From Nostoc foliaceum FACHB-393 (GTDB lineage Bacteria > Cyanobacteriota > Cyanobacteriia > Cyanobacteriales > Nostocaceae), in contig NZ_JACJTD010000006.1 in NCBI RefSeq assembly GCF_014698505.1, positions 62,001 to 126,000 on the forward strand: DNA of 64,000 nt, given 5' to 3'. Every line of letters begins with the position of its first letter. Positions within the stretch are counted from its first letter, which is position 1. The notes under the pieces were generated by a model, which was not told the origin of the DNA, ran no database searches, and worked only from the letters and a program-made list of their open reading frames with translations. Both the position numbers and the translations under genes were made by a program. Below, in pieces: positions 35,409 through 46,219 of the stretch.

Positions 35409-36036
35409 GTTTTTTAAACTTTCAACGAATTTGGTAGTAGTATGCACTTCAAAACGGAACTAGCTGTTATGTAAAATTAGGTTTTTGAATTCTTTATATT
35501 ATCAAGAGTCTTTTCATCAATTTGACTAAAATAGTAACAAATAGGCATTGTTTAATAATTTAGTGATCATATTTTATGAGATATAACTCGATTTGTCTTT
35601 AAATTCGGAGAGGGTTTTCTTAAAGTTTTTATAAAGATGAATAACTTAATTACAAAGTTATTATGAGCTATTGCTAATTCCCTAAGGGTAACTGTACAGC
35701 TATTTTCATTATAATTAATTTATTTATCTATATAAGAAACTTTAAGATATTTGTTATTTCATGACCAATAAAAAAGACAAAATTTAATATTTAATCATTC
35801 CAAGTAAATCTTAAAAACTTATATTTTAACTAATATGAAAAATAGTAATAACCGTAAAATATTCACATTAAATATCATTAAAATAATTATCTGAAGCTAT
35901 ATACATCTACCTATTTAGCTAATCTTGGCTAACTGAGTTTTTAATTAGGTAACTTTGTGCTTTGATTGTCGATATTGGTGATTGATTTTTTCCAAAGTAC
36001 TCACAATATCAAAATTTATAATTGCCAAAATAAAAT
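35409..36036. other. AT-rich intergenic region
   Basis: About 630 bases, strongly A+T-rich, between two minus-strand genes. No coding frame, repeat or RNA gene recognised. Confidence 0.5.
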
Positions 36037-36684
36037 TTAAATAATCGAATCAGCCCTCAGATGCTTGTGCAATAACATTTGGCTTGAGCGCCTTATGAAA
36101 AATGTATTCCAATTAGATTCGACTTTATGCACCCGATATCCCAGCTTAAAATAAAGTTGCCTTGCTTGATGGTTATTTTCCAAAACGTGAAGATATAAGT
36201 CTTGAAATCCCCACTCACGAGAAACTTTTTCACAGCTAGCCAGTAAGCCTGAAGCCACACCATGTCTCCGGTATTGTGGGTGAACTGCTAAATTGGATAA
36301 GTAAGGAAAACCCGTGCCAACCTGGCTCCACGAATCACTGTAACGTACACCCAGTTCCACACTTCCCACTAAATTATTAGCCGCACCAGTAGTAGCTTCA
36401 AAGGCGACTAAACAAATATGACGCGGCGGGGGTGATGCAATGCGATGCCTTAAGTCTTCGTAAATACCCAGACGTAGTAATGGAAAAGCCCATCCCCACA
36501 TACCCTGTTGGGAGTGAAAGCTTTCAGCAATAATTTGGGAAACACCGATCAAATCAGCAGATGTAGCTGTACGAATTTGAAATTGACAGCACGCTGGATC
36601 GATTGGCTGTTGCTGGTATGGATGAAAAAACCGATATTTCAAGGCTAGTTTAGTATTGATTTTATTCAACGAAAATTTTTTCAA
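36037..36684 (-). CDS. GNAT family N-acetyltransferase, chloroplast-like type
   Basis: 215 residues. LSNLAVHPQYRRHGVASGLL is a textbook acetyl-CoA motif A, and LHVLENNHQARQLYFKLGYR is the motif B end. The pattern of an N-terminal extension plus a GNAT domain with VAFEATTG...LVGSVELGVR resembles cyanobacterial homologues of plastid GNATs. The frame has no ATG before residue 62, so the start is probably the TTG at 36682-36684 or another TTG soon after (residues 6 and 15). Lone gene between two long AT-rich gaps. Confidence 0.82.
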   Translation of the reverse strand: MKKFSLNKINTKLALKYRFFHPYQQQPIDPACCQFQIRTATSADLIGVSQIIAESFHSQQGMWGWAFPLLRLGIYEDLRHRIASPPPRHICLVAFEATTGAANNLVGSVELGVRYSDSWSQVGTGFPYLSNLAVHPQYRRHGVASGLLASCEKVSREWGFQDLYLHVLENNHQARQLYFKLGYRVHKVESNWNTFFIRRSSQMLLHKHLRADSII

Positions 36685-37672
36685 ATATCCTCAAACACCA
36701 TTTAAGCTGAAGAAAAACTATATATTTGCCCAGGAGCTTGAACTAACCTAAGATTGCTAATTCACTTTTGCTTGTGGATCATACAAAGTTTTACAATTTA
36801 GTTTGGGGCTTTATAGCCTGTAAGTTTGAAAGAGTCTTAGAAGTTACAGCTTCATACATCTACAATCTTAAGTTCAGTAGGTTCAGGTGCATACTTTGCT
36901 TTAGGTAGGAAGAATATCAGTCTGTTTACCACAAAAGCATCTGTAAATTCGTACAGGTTTATGTAAATGGGTAGACAAATAGCATAACCTGCCCATAGGC
37001 ATTACCTAAAAAATTGTTAAGTAAGTACACTACCGACAAACTTTGGTTGCAGTACTGAATTTTTTTATGCAATTGCCGCTACACTAACGGGACTCTGATA
37101 CTAAGTCATAGGAACGGGCTGTACAGTTAGTGGGGAAGAATCTACAAGATTATCCCTAACTTCTTAACCACTACCACTTGTCTTAATGATAGTTCTGATT
37201 GCTAAATTAGAAAGAGGCATTTGTCTAATAGTATACTTTGGCTTTAAATCTTATTGTTTTAATTTTTTTGACTCTACCATGACTACCATAAATAAAATTT
37301 ACCTGCAAGTGTTAGTACAACTGCTGCGGAGGGAAAACTTAATATGCAGCTTCATCTGGATTTTTCAGCCAGCTATGAGTGCTGTATGTAGTATCAGGCG
37401 TTGCTCACAGGAGGTGAAGCAAGATTTTGCAAGCAAGCATCGACTCCATAACACTAAAACTGACTATGAAAGCAATTACACTGCACCAAAGCAAACGGTA
37501 ATCGGCATACGCCATTGAGACGAATTACTGTGAGTAAACGCTCCTACACTCAGCAGTCATGTAGCCAAACAGCCTTATTGGTCGAAATGCTCTGCTCTTA
37601 CCTGACTCAGAAAAATACTTACCTGATCAGATTATTCTTTATCCGACTGCCGTTGCAGCAGGAAAGCGGTGC
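36685..37672. other. Long intergenic region before cyaC
   Basis: About 990 bases with no convincing gene. A 110-codon plus-strand frame at 37186-37518 has no ribosome-binding site and a composition unlike a protein. It may contain regulatory DNA for cyaC; no specific site recognised. Confidence 0.5.
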
Positions 37673-40600
37673 ATGAAATCCCAAGCAAACAGTAAGCCTA
37701 AAATTTTGGTTGTCGATGATGAACCAGACAACCTTGACTTGCTTTACCGCACTTTCTATCGCGACTATAAGGTGCTAAGGGCAAACTCTGGCCCTGCGGC
37801 ACTCGATCTGCTGGCTCAAGAGGGGGAGGTCGCAGTGATCATCTCCGATCAGCGGATGCCGATGATGAGCGGTACAGAATTTTTGAGCCTGACAGCAACT
37901 CAATATCCAGATATTATCCGGATTATTTTAACTGGCTACACCGATGTCGAAGACTTGGTGGAAGCAATTAACGCTGGTAAGGTATTTAAATATGTCACCA
38001 AACCGTGGGAAGCTGAGGAACTCAAAGCAGTGGTACGCCAAGCTTTGGATACTCACAATATCCTTAAAGCCCGCACCCGCGAACTTACTCGCACACTCCG
38101 ACAAGAATCGCTGCTGAATACCGTTACAAATACGATTCGCAGTGCTTTAGACTATCGCCAAATTTTGCAGGCGATTGTAGATACAGTGGGTCATATGTTG
38201 GAGGTGGATGTTTGCCTGTTGCGTCCCTTCCAAGATGAGCAGTTAGCGGATAAAGGATTCATTTATCAGAAGGCTCTTTCTGAACAAGCAGAGGTGCAGG
38301 CAAATAATTTTTCTGCTGCGTCCTTCTCAACCTCTGCCCCTCTGCCTCTTTTGGCTCAGACGGTGTGGGAAACCCGCGAAGTCCAGGTGATTCACGATGT
38401 AACTGATGATGAGCGTATTCACGGTAATACTCCCGAACTGCGCCAACGTGGGGCAGCTTTTATTGCCGCTAACATTTGCTCTAGTTTAGTTGTGCCATTG
38501 ATCTGCCAACAAGAACTGATGGCAGTGCTAGCACTACATCAGTGTTCTCTGCCTCGCTTCTGGGGGGATGATGAGGTGCAGTTAGTGTTAATGGTGGCGG
38601 ATCAGGCAGCTTTAGCTTTGTCTCAAGCTTATGCTTACGAACAAGTACGTGCCCTTGCCAAGCGAGAGAGCTTAATTAATACAATTACTAGCGCGATTCG
38701 CTCTAGCTTAGACCCCCAAGATATTTTTGCCGCTATCACCCAGCAATTGGGACAAGCCTTACAAGTCGATGGCTGCGTCCTGTCTTTGTGGACAGAGGAA
38801 GATGAGTTTGTCGAATGTGTGGGCTTGTATGACAGTTTTCAACATTCGGAGAATTTGCGTAGGCACAGCTCGCCGCAGTTGCCAGTTCTAGATAATAATC
38901 TTAGTAGCAATAATCACCTACCAACTCAGAGATTACCTTATTCTCAATCATCTATACAGGAAAATCCAATCCTCCAACAAATGCTACAGACACATGAACC
39001 TGTGGTAATTGGTAATGTGAGCCATTCTCCCTCAGATGTGCAGGGTTTTAATTTGCCTTTAAAAATGCCAGCGCGATCGCTAATGTTTGTGCCATTATTG
39101 GCTGATGGGAAATGTATCGGTAGTATTACTTTACACGAGGGTAAAAAAGTACGCCGATGGCTGTCATCTGATATCGATTTGGCTAAAGCAGTAGCATCTC
39201 AAGCAGCGATCGCTGTGCAGCAGTCACATCTGTATCAAAAAACTCGCCAACAAGCTGAACGCTTACTGGAATTAGACAAACAAAAAACTGAATTTTTCCA
39301 AAATATCTCCCATGAGTTTCGCACACCCATCACCTTGATTCAAGGGCCTTTAGAGTCGGCGGTGGCGGCTGGTGAAGGATTATCTTACTCCCAAAGTGCG
39401 ATCGCTCTACGTAACTCCCGCCGCCTGCTGCGACTGGTAAATCAACTATTGGATTTACAACGCCTGGATGCGGGGAGAATGCAGCCTAGTTTCCGCCCTT
39501 GCGATCTAGTCGAATTTGTTAGCCAAATTGTTGAATCTTTTCGTCCCTACTGTGAGAAAAAAGGACTGCATCTCGCCACCCAGTTAGATGAATGTTCTAC
39601 GGTGTACTTGGATATGGAAAAATTTGACAAGGTGGTTTACAACCTCCTGTCAAATGCCATGAAGTTCACTCCTGAAGGTGGCACAATCAGTGTCAGACTA
39701 AAATCTGAACATGATCGTTGCATATTACAAGTACAAGATACTGGAATTGGGATTATTAAAGAACAAATTCCCCACCTATTTGAGCGCTTCCGCCAAGCTG
39801 AAGGTTCAGCAAACCGCTCGTATGAAGGCAGTGGTTTGGGTTTAGCTTTAGTTAAAGAATTGGTAGAACTACATGGTGGTCAAGTCACAGTGGAATCAGT
39901 TTACGGCGAAGGTACTACCTTTAGTTTATGGCTTGTTAGTGGAAATGCTCATTTACCCGCACAACAAGTACTAGAAACGCCTACTGAACTGAATACAAGC
40001 CGAGCTAGTGTAGAATTGGCTGATTTAGAACTGTTAGAGGCAACAACAGGCAATATTGAAGATATTACACTAAATTTCTCCCCCAATGTTGATACTCAAG
40101 ACTCAGCACTTAAGACTCAGCACTCAATTTTAGTTGTAGATGACAACCCGGATTTGCGAACCTATGTATCCGATATTTTCCGCCGCAACGGCTATTATGT
40201 ACGCACAGCCCGTAACGGTTATGAAGGGCACGGTATAGCTAAGGAAATTATACCCAGCTTGATTGTGACTGATTTAATGATGCCCTTGGTGAGCGGACTT
40301 GAGATGATTCAGATGATCCGCAATGAGGAGAAGTTGAAAGGAATACCAATCATTCTGTTGACAGCGAAAGTAGACGAGGAAACCCGCATCGAAGGTACAG
40401 AACATGGTGCGGATGCTTATTTAGCAAAACCATTCAATGATCGGGAACTTTTGGCGGAAGTTCGGAATCTTTTAGCATTGAAGGAAAATGAACGCCGAAT
40501 CGTGGAATTAAATACTTATCTAACAGAATCGGTGTTAAAACGCTTTTTACCGGCTGTATTGGTACAAAAAGCCGCAACTGGAGATTTAACGTTAGATTTG

Positions 40601-41200
40601 CGCCCAGAACCACGCTTAATTACTGTTTTGTTTAGTGACATTGTGGGTTTTACACAGCTAGCAAATACTCTCAGATCCCGGCGAGTAGCAGAGTTACTAA
40701 ATGAATATTTAGAAGCCATGACCAAGGTTGTATTTGGCAATGGCGGCACTGTAGATAAATTTATGGGAGATGCTATCTTAGCTTTATACGGAGCGCCGGA
40801 AGAACTAACCCCTAATGAACAGGTGCGTCGTGCTATCAACACAGCAAGAGCAATGCACCGCTCACTAGCTGACTTGAACCAGCGCTGGCGAGACCAAGGT
40901 GTATTCGATGGTGACAAACTTACTAGCGTACAGTTCCGGTGCGGTATCCACCAAGGTACTGCTGTTGTGGGGATGTTTGGTAGCGCTGAACGTGCCGATT
41001 ATACTGCCATTGGTCCAAGTGTGAATATTGCTGCAAGGTTGCAAGCTGCGGCTGTTCCCGGTACTATCCTGGTTTCTGCAGCTGTGGCAGATTATTTGCA
41101 AGAAGAAGAAATTACTAAAGGTAGTCCGCTAGAACTTAAAGGAGTAGATGAAACAGTTTTGACCTTCGCTGTTAAACCAGAGCTAATTGTTAATCGCTAA
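37673..41200 (+). CDS. cyaC: Hybrid sensor kinase / adenylate cyclase, CyaC type
   Basis: 1175 residues, soluble. Order: receiver 1 (about 8-125, Asp59), two GAF domains (about 140-320 and 345-525), HisKA/HATPase kinase (phospho-His547 in NISHEFRTPIT; DTGIG and GSGLGLALVKEL boxes), receiver 2 (about 820-940, Asp867), and a class III cyclase (about 980-1165) with metal-binding Asp989 (LFSDIVGF) and Asp1033 (FMGDAILALYG). The layout matches CyaC of Anabaena and Spirulina, in which phosphotransfer to the second receiver activates cAMP synthesis; in Anabaena 7120 it is linked to red/far-red light. All key residues are present. The TonB-like gene follows 68 bases later. Confidence 0.95.
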   Translation: MKSQANSKPKILVVDDEPDNLDLLYRTFYRDYKVLRANSGPAALDLLAQEGEVAVIISDQRMPMMSGTEFLSLTATQYPDIIRIILTGYTDVEDLVEAINAGKVFKYVTKPWEAEELKAVVRQALDTHNILKARTRELTRTLRQESLLNTVTNTIRSALDYRQILQAIVDTVGHMLEVDVCLLRPFQDEQLADKGFIYQKALSEQAEVQANNFSAASFSTSAPLPLLAQTVWETREVQVIHDVTDDERIHGNTPELRQRGAAFIAANICSSLVVPLICQQELMAVLALHQCSLPRFWGDDEVQLVLMVADQAALALSQAYAYEQVRALAKRESLINTITSAIRSSLDPQDIFAAITQQLGQALQVDGCVLSLWTEEDEFVECVGLYDSFQHSENLRRHSSPQLPVLDNNLSSNNHLPTQRLPYSQSSIQENPILQQMLQTHEPVVIGNVSHSPSDVQGFNLPLKMPARSLMFVPLLADGKCIGSITLHEGKKVRRWLSSDIDLAKAVASQAAIAVQQSHLYQKTRQQAERLLELDKQKTEFFQNISHEFRTPITLIQGPLESAVAAGEGLSYSQSAIALRNSRRLLRLVNQLLDLQRLDAGRMQPSFRPCDLVEFVSQIVESFRPYCEKKGLHLATQLDECSTVYLDMEKFDKVVYNLLSNAMKFTPEGGTISVRLKSEHDRCILQVQDTGIGIIKEQIPHLFERFRQAEGSANRSYEGSGLGLALVKELVELHGGQVTVESVYGEGTTFSLWLVSGNAHLPAQQVLETPTELNTSRASVELADLELLEATTGNIEDITLNFSPNVDTQDSALKTQHSILVVDDNPDLRTYVSDIFRRNGYYVRTARNGYEGHGIAKEIIPSLIVTDLMMPLVSGLEMIQMIRNEEKLKGIPIILLTAKVDEETRIEGTEHGADAYLAKPFNDRELLAEVRNLLALKENERRIVELNTYLTESVLKRFLPAVLVQKAATGDLTLDLRPEPRLITVLFSDIVGFTQLANTLRSRRVAELLNEYLEAMTKVVFGNGGTVDKFMGDAILALYGAPEELTPNEQVRRAINTARAMHRSLADLNQRWRDQGVFDGDKLTSVQFRCGIHQGTAVVGMFGSAERADYTAIGPSVNIAARLQAAAVPGTILVSAAVADYLQEEEITKGSPLELKGVDETVLTFAVKPELIVNR

Positions 41201-41268
41201 AATTTAGACTGGTATTTTAAAGCATTACCAATGAGTAAGAGTGCCTAATCATATCCAGTTTCTATAGT

Positions 41269-42522
41269 ATGACACCATCAGTTGCAGACAAAACTCCAAT
41301 TCCAGCCAAGGTCTGGAGGCGACACACCGATCCACCAGCTTTGTGGATTTCTGTCGTTATAGGTTCAGTCTCTCTGCACTTACTGGCGTTCTGGCTGATG
41401 CGCTCATCTAATGCATTTAGTCTGTGGTTTCCCCAGCAAAGTGAATCTGCTGTTCCCATTGAATTAATAGACATTGCTCCCAAGACAAAAACAACAGCTA
41501 AAATAGTTTCGCCAAAGCCAGCATCCGCAAATCAAAAGTCTGTACTAGCGCGTTCACCACAAACAGCACGAACCATGCCCAGAAATCAAGATTTTGGCGC
41601 AATAAATTCTGCTGATAATAATTTCCAGCAAAAGAGCCGAACTTACGCCTCTCAACCTCATAAGCAACCCTTTAGCCAACGGAGAGTTCCTACGCCGACA
41701 TTTACACCTACAGCCACACCGACACAGACACCGACATTTACATCGACCCCAATACCGAAATCTACACCGATACCAACACCGACACCTACAGTTCCAGTCG
41801 TTAATCTACCTTGGAACCGCCGTCAAGAAATCAAATTGGGAAAGGGAACGCTACTACCAACAGGTATTCCATCAAATCCACCAGTTTCGGAACCTGAAAA
41901 CAGAAAAACTCCAGCAACTCCGACTAGGGAAACTTTACCAACTCCCACTAGGGAAACTCCAGCAACTCCGACTAAGGGAACTCCGCCAACCCCGACTAGG
42001 GAAACTTTACCAACTCCCACTAGGGAAACTCCAGCAACTCCGACTAAGGAAACTCCACCAACCCCGACTAGAGAAACTTCACCAACTCGAACTAGAGAAA
42101 CTCCACTAACTCCGACAGAGGGAGCATCGCTAGTAATAGTAGATCCTTTGTCTAGAGATGAAATGAGTAACTTGATAGAAACAAGAGGATTTCGACAAGA
42201 TGCTTTACCTGACGTTATCGCTAGATACAGCGGAAGCACCACAAAACAGTTGGATTCAAGTTTTCTACCAAGCGATTCCGAAGTTAAGCCTGCACAGATC
42301 CTTGCTAGCTTAGTAATTGATCACAATGGCAACTTTCAACAGGCTGTAGTTCTAGAAATAGAACCAGCAACACTGCAAAGTGAAAAAATCACATATGAGC
42401 GAGTTCTCAACGAGGTTTTCAAAACAGAAAACTTTGTTGCTGCTCAGAACAACGATGGCACAAAACCAGATTTGAGCAATCTTTTTGTACGGATCACAAT
42501 CCAAGCTGCCAATTCCAACTAA
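41269..42522 (+). CDS. TonB-like protein with Pro/Thr repeat linker
   Basis: 417 residues. A single N-terminal membrane anchor (about 27-45, WISVVIGSVSLHLLAFWLM) contains SVSLH, the S-x3-H pattern that TonB uses to contact ExbB/ExbD. Then comes a periplasmic linker of PTPTPT and eight-residue RETPATPT repeats (residues ~145-285), and a globular end (about 290-415) that does not show an obvious TonB C-terminal YP motif. Inference: an energy-transducing or envelope-spanning protein. No exbBD or TonB receptor gene is in view. ATG at 41269. Nucleotide repeats of 24 bases at 41912-42120. tRNA-Gly follows 59 bases later. Confidence 0.7.
   Translation: MTPSVADKTPIPAKVWRRHTDPPALWISVVIGSVSLHLLAFWLMRSSNAFSLWFPQQSESAVPIELIDIAPKTKTTAKIVSPKPASANQKSVLARSPQTARTMPRNQDFGAINSADNNFQQKSRTYASQPHKQPFSQRRVPTPTFTPTATPTQTPTFTSTPIPKSTPIPTPTPTVPVVNLPWNRRQEIKLGKGTLLPTGIPSNPPVSEPENRKTPATPTRETLPTPTRETPATPTKGTPPTPTRETLPTPTRETPATPTKETPPTPTRETSPTRTRETPLTPTEGASLVIVDPLSRDEMSNLIETRGFRQDALPDVIARYSGSTTKQLDSSFLPSDSEVKPAQILASLVIDHNGNFQQAVVLEIEPATLQSEKITYERVLNEVFKTENFVAAQNNDGTKPDLSNLFVRITIQAANSN
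41912..42120. repeat. 24-bp tandem repeats within the TonB-like gene
   Basis: About nine units of ACTCCGACTAGGGAAACTCC and variants, including a duplicated block of roughly 72 bases (LPTPTRETPATPTKxT twice). In frame throughout. Confidence 0.85.
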
Positions 42523-42535
42523 CTAAATAATTGAC

Positions 42536-42564
42536 TTGGATTTTTGCAAAATCTGTGTTATAAT
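42536..42564 (+). promoter_or_regulatory. Promoter candidate for tRNA-Gly
   Basis: TTGGAT at 42536-42541, a 17-base spacer, and a consensus TATAAT at 42559-42564. The tRNA begins 18 bases after the -10 hexamer. Confidence 0.6.
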
Positions 42565-42581
42565 TATAAAGTTGGAAAACT

Positions 42582-42652
42582 GCGGGCGTAGTTTAGTGGT
42601 AAAACTATAGCCTTCCAAGCTATTAATGCGGGTTCGATTCCCGCCGCCCGCT
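42582..42652 (+). tRNA. trnG: tRNA-Gly (anticodon TCC)
   Basis: 71 bases. Acceptor GCGGGCG pairs with CGCCCGC, discriminator T; D arm GTTT...AAAC; anticodon arm ATAGC CTTCCAA GCTAT with TCC at the anticodon position; T arm GCGGG TTCGATT CCCGC. No CCA is encoded. All arms are canonical, in contrast to the three tRNA-like RNAs at 12.9-15.1 kb. Confidence 0.97.
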
Positions 42653-43262
42653 TAGAAAAAGCTCTAAAACGCAATAGTGAATAGAGCGTGAACTGAAACT
42701 GTATCTGAATTAAAAAGACTTAGGGCGAAATTCCCTTGTTAAATTAGGTAAAGTTTTAGCAAATTATACTATTACAACAAGTAAGTCTCGGCTTGGTAAA
42801 ATAACCAGTTAGATAAATAACTATTTCAATTATCCAATGCCTACTATGTAAGTAAGTGGGCAAGAATAAATTCAACTATGTTACATAATGTAAAATTAAT
42901 TATATAAATTGGCTTGTAGTAAGCGGCTAGAGCCGCTTACTACAAGCCTTTAATTATTCACGTCACTTATTTAGTTATTACAATATCTACAAGTAGATAA
43001 TAAATAGCAAATAGCAAGTCGATCTAATGCTAATACTACGTTAGTCGGTCTATTTTGGAGTGGGTATGTTGTCTTTCCTAACCAGCTAACGCAAGTCTTA
43101 TGTTAAACAGCTTAATTATTGCTTTTCTTGACTAAGTAACAGTCATAATTGATCAAGCGATCGCCAACCTTGGCAAAGAAATAAAAAACTAGAGGAATAT
43201 CGCACAGCTTTTATTTTTGAGTATCCCTCATTGTTCTAACATCAACAATGTGAAATATTTCT
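42653..43262. other. Intergenic region after tRNA-Gly
   Basis: About 610 bases between tRNA-Gly and the pstB stop. Contains the long perfect hairpin at 42911-42948; otherwise no gene recognised. Confidence 0.5.
42911..42948. repeat. 18-bp perfect inverted repeat (long hairpin)
   Basis: GGCTTGTAGTAAGCGGCT is followed after two bases by its exact reverse complement. TTTAATTATT follows. The stem is longer than a normal terminator and resembles a short fold-back interspersed element; it may still terminate transcription in both directions. Confidence 0.8.
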
Positions 43263-44066
43263 TTATCCAAATTTGCCACTGACGTAATCTCGGGTATCTT
43301 CCTGTTGAGGATTGTTAAAAATATTCTCTGTAAAGTTGTATTCGACCAGATATCCCATTTTGCTGCCCGTTTCTGTCGCCTGTGCATTGAAAAAGGCTGT
43401 CATATCAGACACCCGTGCGGCTTGTTGCATATTATGGGTGACGATAATAATGGTATATTGGGACTTCAGTTCTTGGAGTAATTCTTCAACCCGCAAAGTT
43501 GAAATTGGGTCAAGAGCAGAGCAGGGTTCATCCATTAGCAAAACCTCTGGTTGAATTGCGAGCGCACGAGCAATGCACAAGCGTTGCTGTTGACCACCAG
43601 ATATAGATAAACCACTTTGTTTGAGTTTGTGCTTAACTTCATCCCATAAAGCAGCTTGCCGTAAACTCCGCTCTACCAATTCATCCATATCACCGCGATA
43701 ACCATTAATCCGTGCTCCAAAGGCGATATTTTCATAAATTGACTTTGGAAAGGGGTTAGGCTTTTGAAAAACCATACCAACCCGACGGCGTAATTCTACT
43801 GTGTCAATTCTTTTGTCATAAATATCGGTTTCACCAAAGGTAATTCTTCCTTCAATTCGTGCACCAGGAATCAAGTCATTTAAACGGTTAAAACATCTTA
43901 GTACAGTGCTTTTACCGCATCCAGAAGGACCAATAAGAGCAGTAATTTTATTTTTGCCAATGTTTAGGTTAACATCACGAACTGCTTTGAAATTACCATA
44001 GAAAACAGATAATTGTTCAGCTTGTAAAATATTCTCGGAAGTAGCGGTTTTTGAGCTTGATACCAT
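43263..44066 (-). CDS. pstB: Phosphate ABC transporter ATP-binding protein
   Basis: 267 residues, the ATPase that powers phosphate import. Walker [14 protein letters not shown]-loop [17 protein letters not shown] (the PNPFP pattern is specific for PstB), signature [18 protein letters not shown], Walker [14 protein letters not shown] and switch His in [13 protein letters not shown]. Peripheral to the inner membrane, bound to PstA/PstC. ATG at 44064-44066, 53 bases after the pstA stop. Last gene of the pst operon; no phoU follows in the window. Confidence 0.97.
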   Translation of the reverse strand: MVSSSKTATSENILQAEQLSVFYGNFKAVRDVNLNIGKNKITALIGPSGCGKSTVLRCFNRLNDLIPGARIEGRITFGETDIYDKRIDTVELRRRVGMVFQKPNPFPKSIYENIAFGARINGYRGDMDELVERSLRQAALWDEVKHKLKQSGLSISGGQQQRLCIARALAIQPEVLLMDEPCSALDPISTLRVEELLQELKSQYTIIIVTHNMQQAARVSDMTAFFNAQATETGSKMGYLVEYNFTENIFNNPQQEDTRDYVSGKFG

Positions 44067-44119
44067 ACAAAAATTTCAGGTAAATCCTGAAAATCTACAT
44101 TTAAATGAGGTCGATTTAT

Positions 44120-45052
44120 TTAGCGTGACTGCTGGAATTTATTGCGTAAAAATATTGCTGTTGAATTCATTAACAGCAGCACAATCATCAAAACAACAAT
44201 ACCAGCAGCAGCATTCTGGTGAAACTCTACTTGAGGGCGAGAAACCCAGTCAAAAATTTGAATTGGCAGTGCTGTAAAAGAACTTTGCAAACCTTGTGGA
44301 GAAAGCTGAGGCAAGAAAGTAATAAACCCAACAGCCCCAATTACAATCAATGGAGCCGTCTCACCGATCGCTCGTGAAAGTGCCAGAATAGTACCGGTAA
44401 GTATACCCGGTAAAGCAATGGGGAAAATTTGTTCTCGGATGATTTGCCACCTGTTAGCACCAAGGGCAAAACCTGCTTGTCGCAAACTATCGGGAACCGC
44501 ACGTAGCGCTTCACGAGTAGTAATGATGATAATTGGTAGAATCAATAAACTTAAAGTTAAAGCACCAGCTAGCACTGTGCGTCCCTTAGTTATTGGTTCC
44601 ATTACCCGCACAAAAATTTGTAAGCCCAGCAAGCCATAAATAATTGATGGCACTGCGGCTAAATTTGCAATATTGATTTCAATTAACCGAGTAAACCAGT
44701 TGTCCTGGGCATACTCTTCTAAGAAAATTCCTGCGCCTACTCCTAAAGGAAATGAAATTAAAGCCGTTATTACCAAGAGCCAAATAGTACCAACTAAGGG
44801 AGCTAATACTCCAGAAGAAGAGGCACGACGCGAGGAAAAACTGGTAAGAAAAGACCAATTCAAGCGTCCAAGACCGTCAGTTAAGACATCAATGAGCAAA
44901 ATGGCTAATATCAACAACGCAAATAAAGTTGCAACCCAAGTAGCGATCGCAAAAACTTTGTCAAGGTTGTAGCGTTTATTGATCGATAGGTTAAAGTTCG
45001 GATTTGCCCCAGAGTCAGACAGATTTGTAGAGTGAATATTGCCCTTTGTCAT
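44120..45052 (-). CDS. pstA: Phosphate ABC transporter permease PstA
   Basis: 310 residues with six predicted membrane helices after a cytoplasmic N-terminus. The EAA-type loop [24 protein letters not shown] is the PstB docking site, and [19 protein letters not shown] is a PstA signature. It forms the phosphate channel with PstC. Its ATG overlaps the pstC stop by four bases (ATGA), showing translational coupling. Confidence 0.96.
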   Translation of the reverse strand: MTKGNIHSTNLSDSGANPNFNLSINKRYNLDKVFAIATWVATLFALLILAILLIDVLTDGLGRLNWSFLTSFSSRRASSSGVLAPLVGTIWLLVITALISFPLGVGAGIFLEEYAQDNWFTRLIEINIANLAAVPSIIYGLLGLQIFVRVMEPITKGRTVLAGALTLSLLILPIIIITTREALRAVPDSLRQAGFALGANRWQIIREQIFPIALPGILTGTILALSRAIGETAPLIVIGAVGFITFLPQLSPQGLQSSFTALPIQIFDWVSRPQVEFHQNAAAGIVVLMIVLLLMNSTAIFLRNKFQQSR

Positions 45053-45990
45053 TCGTATTTCTCCCGGAAGCGACGAACAAACCAGTAACTAAAAATATTT
45101 AGGGCTAATGTTATGAGAAATAAAGTCATACCCACCGCAAAAATAGTTTTATAGGCCAGTGAGCCTGCTGGTGTGTCTCCTTTACTTACTTGGACAATGT
45201 ATGCTGTCATTGTCTGAATCGGCACTAGCGGATTTAAGCCCAACTGAGGATTTTGACCAGCCGCGATAGTAACAATCATTGTTTCACCAATCGCGCGGGA
45301 AATAGCCAAGATAAAAGAAGCTACTATCCCAGATAAAGCCGCTGGTAACACTACTGAAATAATTGTTTCCCGCTTAGTTGATCCCAATGCATAGGCACCT
45401 TCCCGCAAACTACGCGGAACTGAATAAAGAGCGTCTTCACTCAAAGAAGCTACCAGAGGAATAATCGAAATTCCCAATACTATACCTGCACTCAAAGCAT
45501 TGAATCCCTGCATCCCTGGGATGAATGTTTGAAGAAAGGGTGTAACTGTGAACAATGCAAAGTAACCAAACACAACAGTGGGTACTCCTGCCAATACTTC
45601 TAGAGCTGGCTTTAGCCATTTGCGAAGTTTAGCTGGAGCATACTCACTTAAGCAGATGGCAGCTAACAATCCTAGTGGTAATGCTACTGCGATCGCAATT
45701 ACAGATATGAGCAATGTGGCGCTAATTAGCACCATGATTCCGAACTGCTTATTAGTAAACAGCGGTGTCCATTGTGTGTCTGTTAAAAACTGCCAGATCG
45801 AAACTTCTTGAAAAAATTCAACAGTCTCAAAAATCAGTGTTAAGACAATGCCAATCGTGGTTACAACCGAGATCAAAGCAAACAAAGCGAACAGGACTTT
45901 GACGCCAGTTTCTACTCGTTTACTCAAAGTCCGATTGGGCTGCCATAAGTTGGAATTACCTGGTTGATTAGATAACGGGTTGTAAGTCAT
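45049..45990 (-). CDS. pstC: Phosphate ABC transporter permease PstC
   Basis: 313 residues, six membrane helices. [21 protein letters not shown]-type docking loop ([18 protein letters not shown]) and [20 protein letters not shown] fit PstC. ATG at 45988-45990; 229 bases separate it from the pstS stop. That gap has no clear terminator, and pstC-pstA-pstB may be expressed at a lower level by read-through from pstS. Confidence 0.96.
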   Translation of the reverse strand: MTYNPLSNQPGNSNLWQPNRTLSKRVETGVKVLFALFALISVVTTIGIVLTLIFETVEFFQEVSIWQFLTDTQWTPLFTNKQFGIMVLISATLLISVIAIAVALPLGLLAAICLSEYAPAKLRKWLKPALEVLAGVPTVVFGYFALFTVTPFLQTFIPGMQGFNALSAGIVLGISIIPLVASLSEDALYSVPRSLREGAYALGSTKRETIISVVLPAALSGIVASFILAISRAIGETMIVTIAAGQNPQLGLNPLVPIQTMTAYIVQVSKGDTPAGSLAYKTIFAVGMTLFLITLALNIFSYWFVRRFREKYE

Positions 45991-46219
45991 TTACGGACAA
46001 CCTCATAAATTCAAACTCTCTTTGTATGTATGGACACACTACCATTCTATGAGAACTGGCCTTAGGCTGGAAATAAAGCTTACTTTCAAGACCATAAGCC
46101 TTAAATAAAGCCAGTATAAGCAGACTTTTTTTGACAAGCTCCTACTTCCAGCTACTAGGGCTTAGTACAAATTGTGCAGATAAACTCGCATTTTCAGAAA
46201 AGTAATTAGTGGATAACTC

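Noticed and set aside
37186-37518. 110-codon plus-strand frame before cyaC
   Set aside because: No ribosome-binding site, odd composition, no recognisable family.
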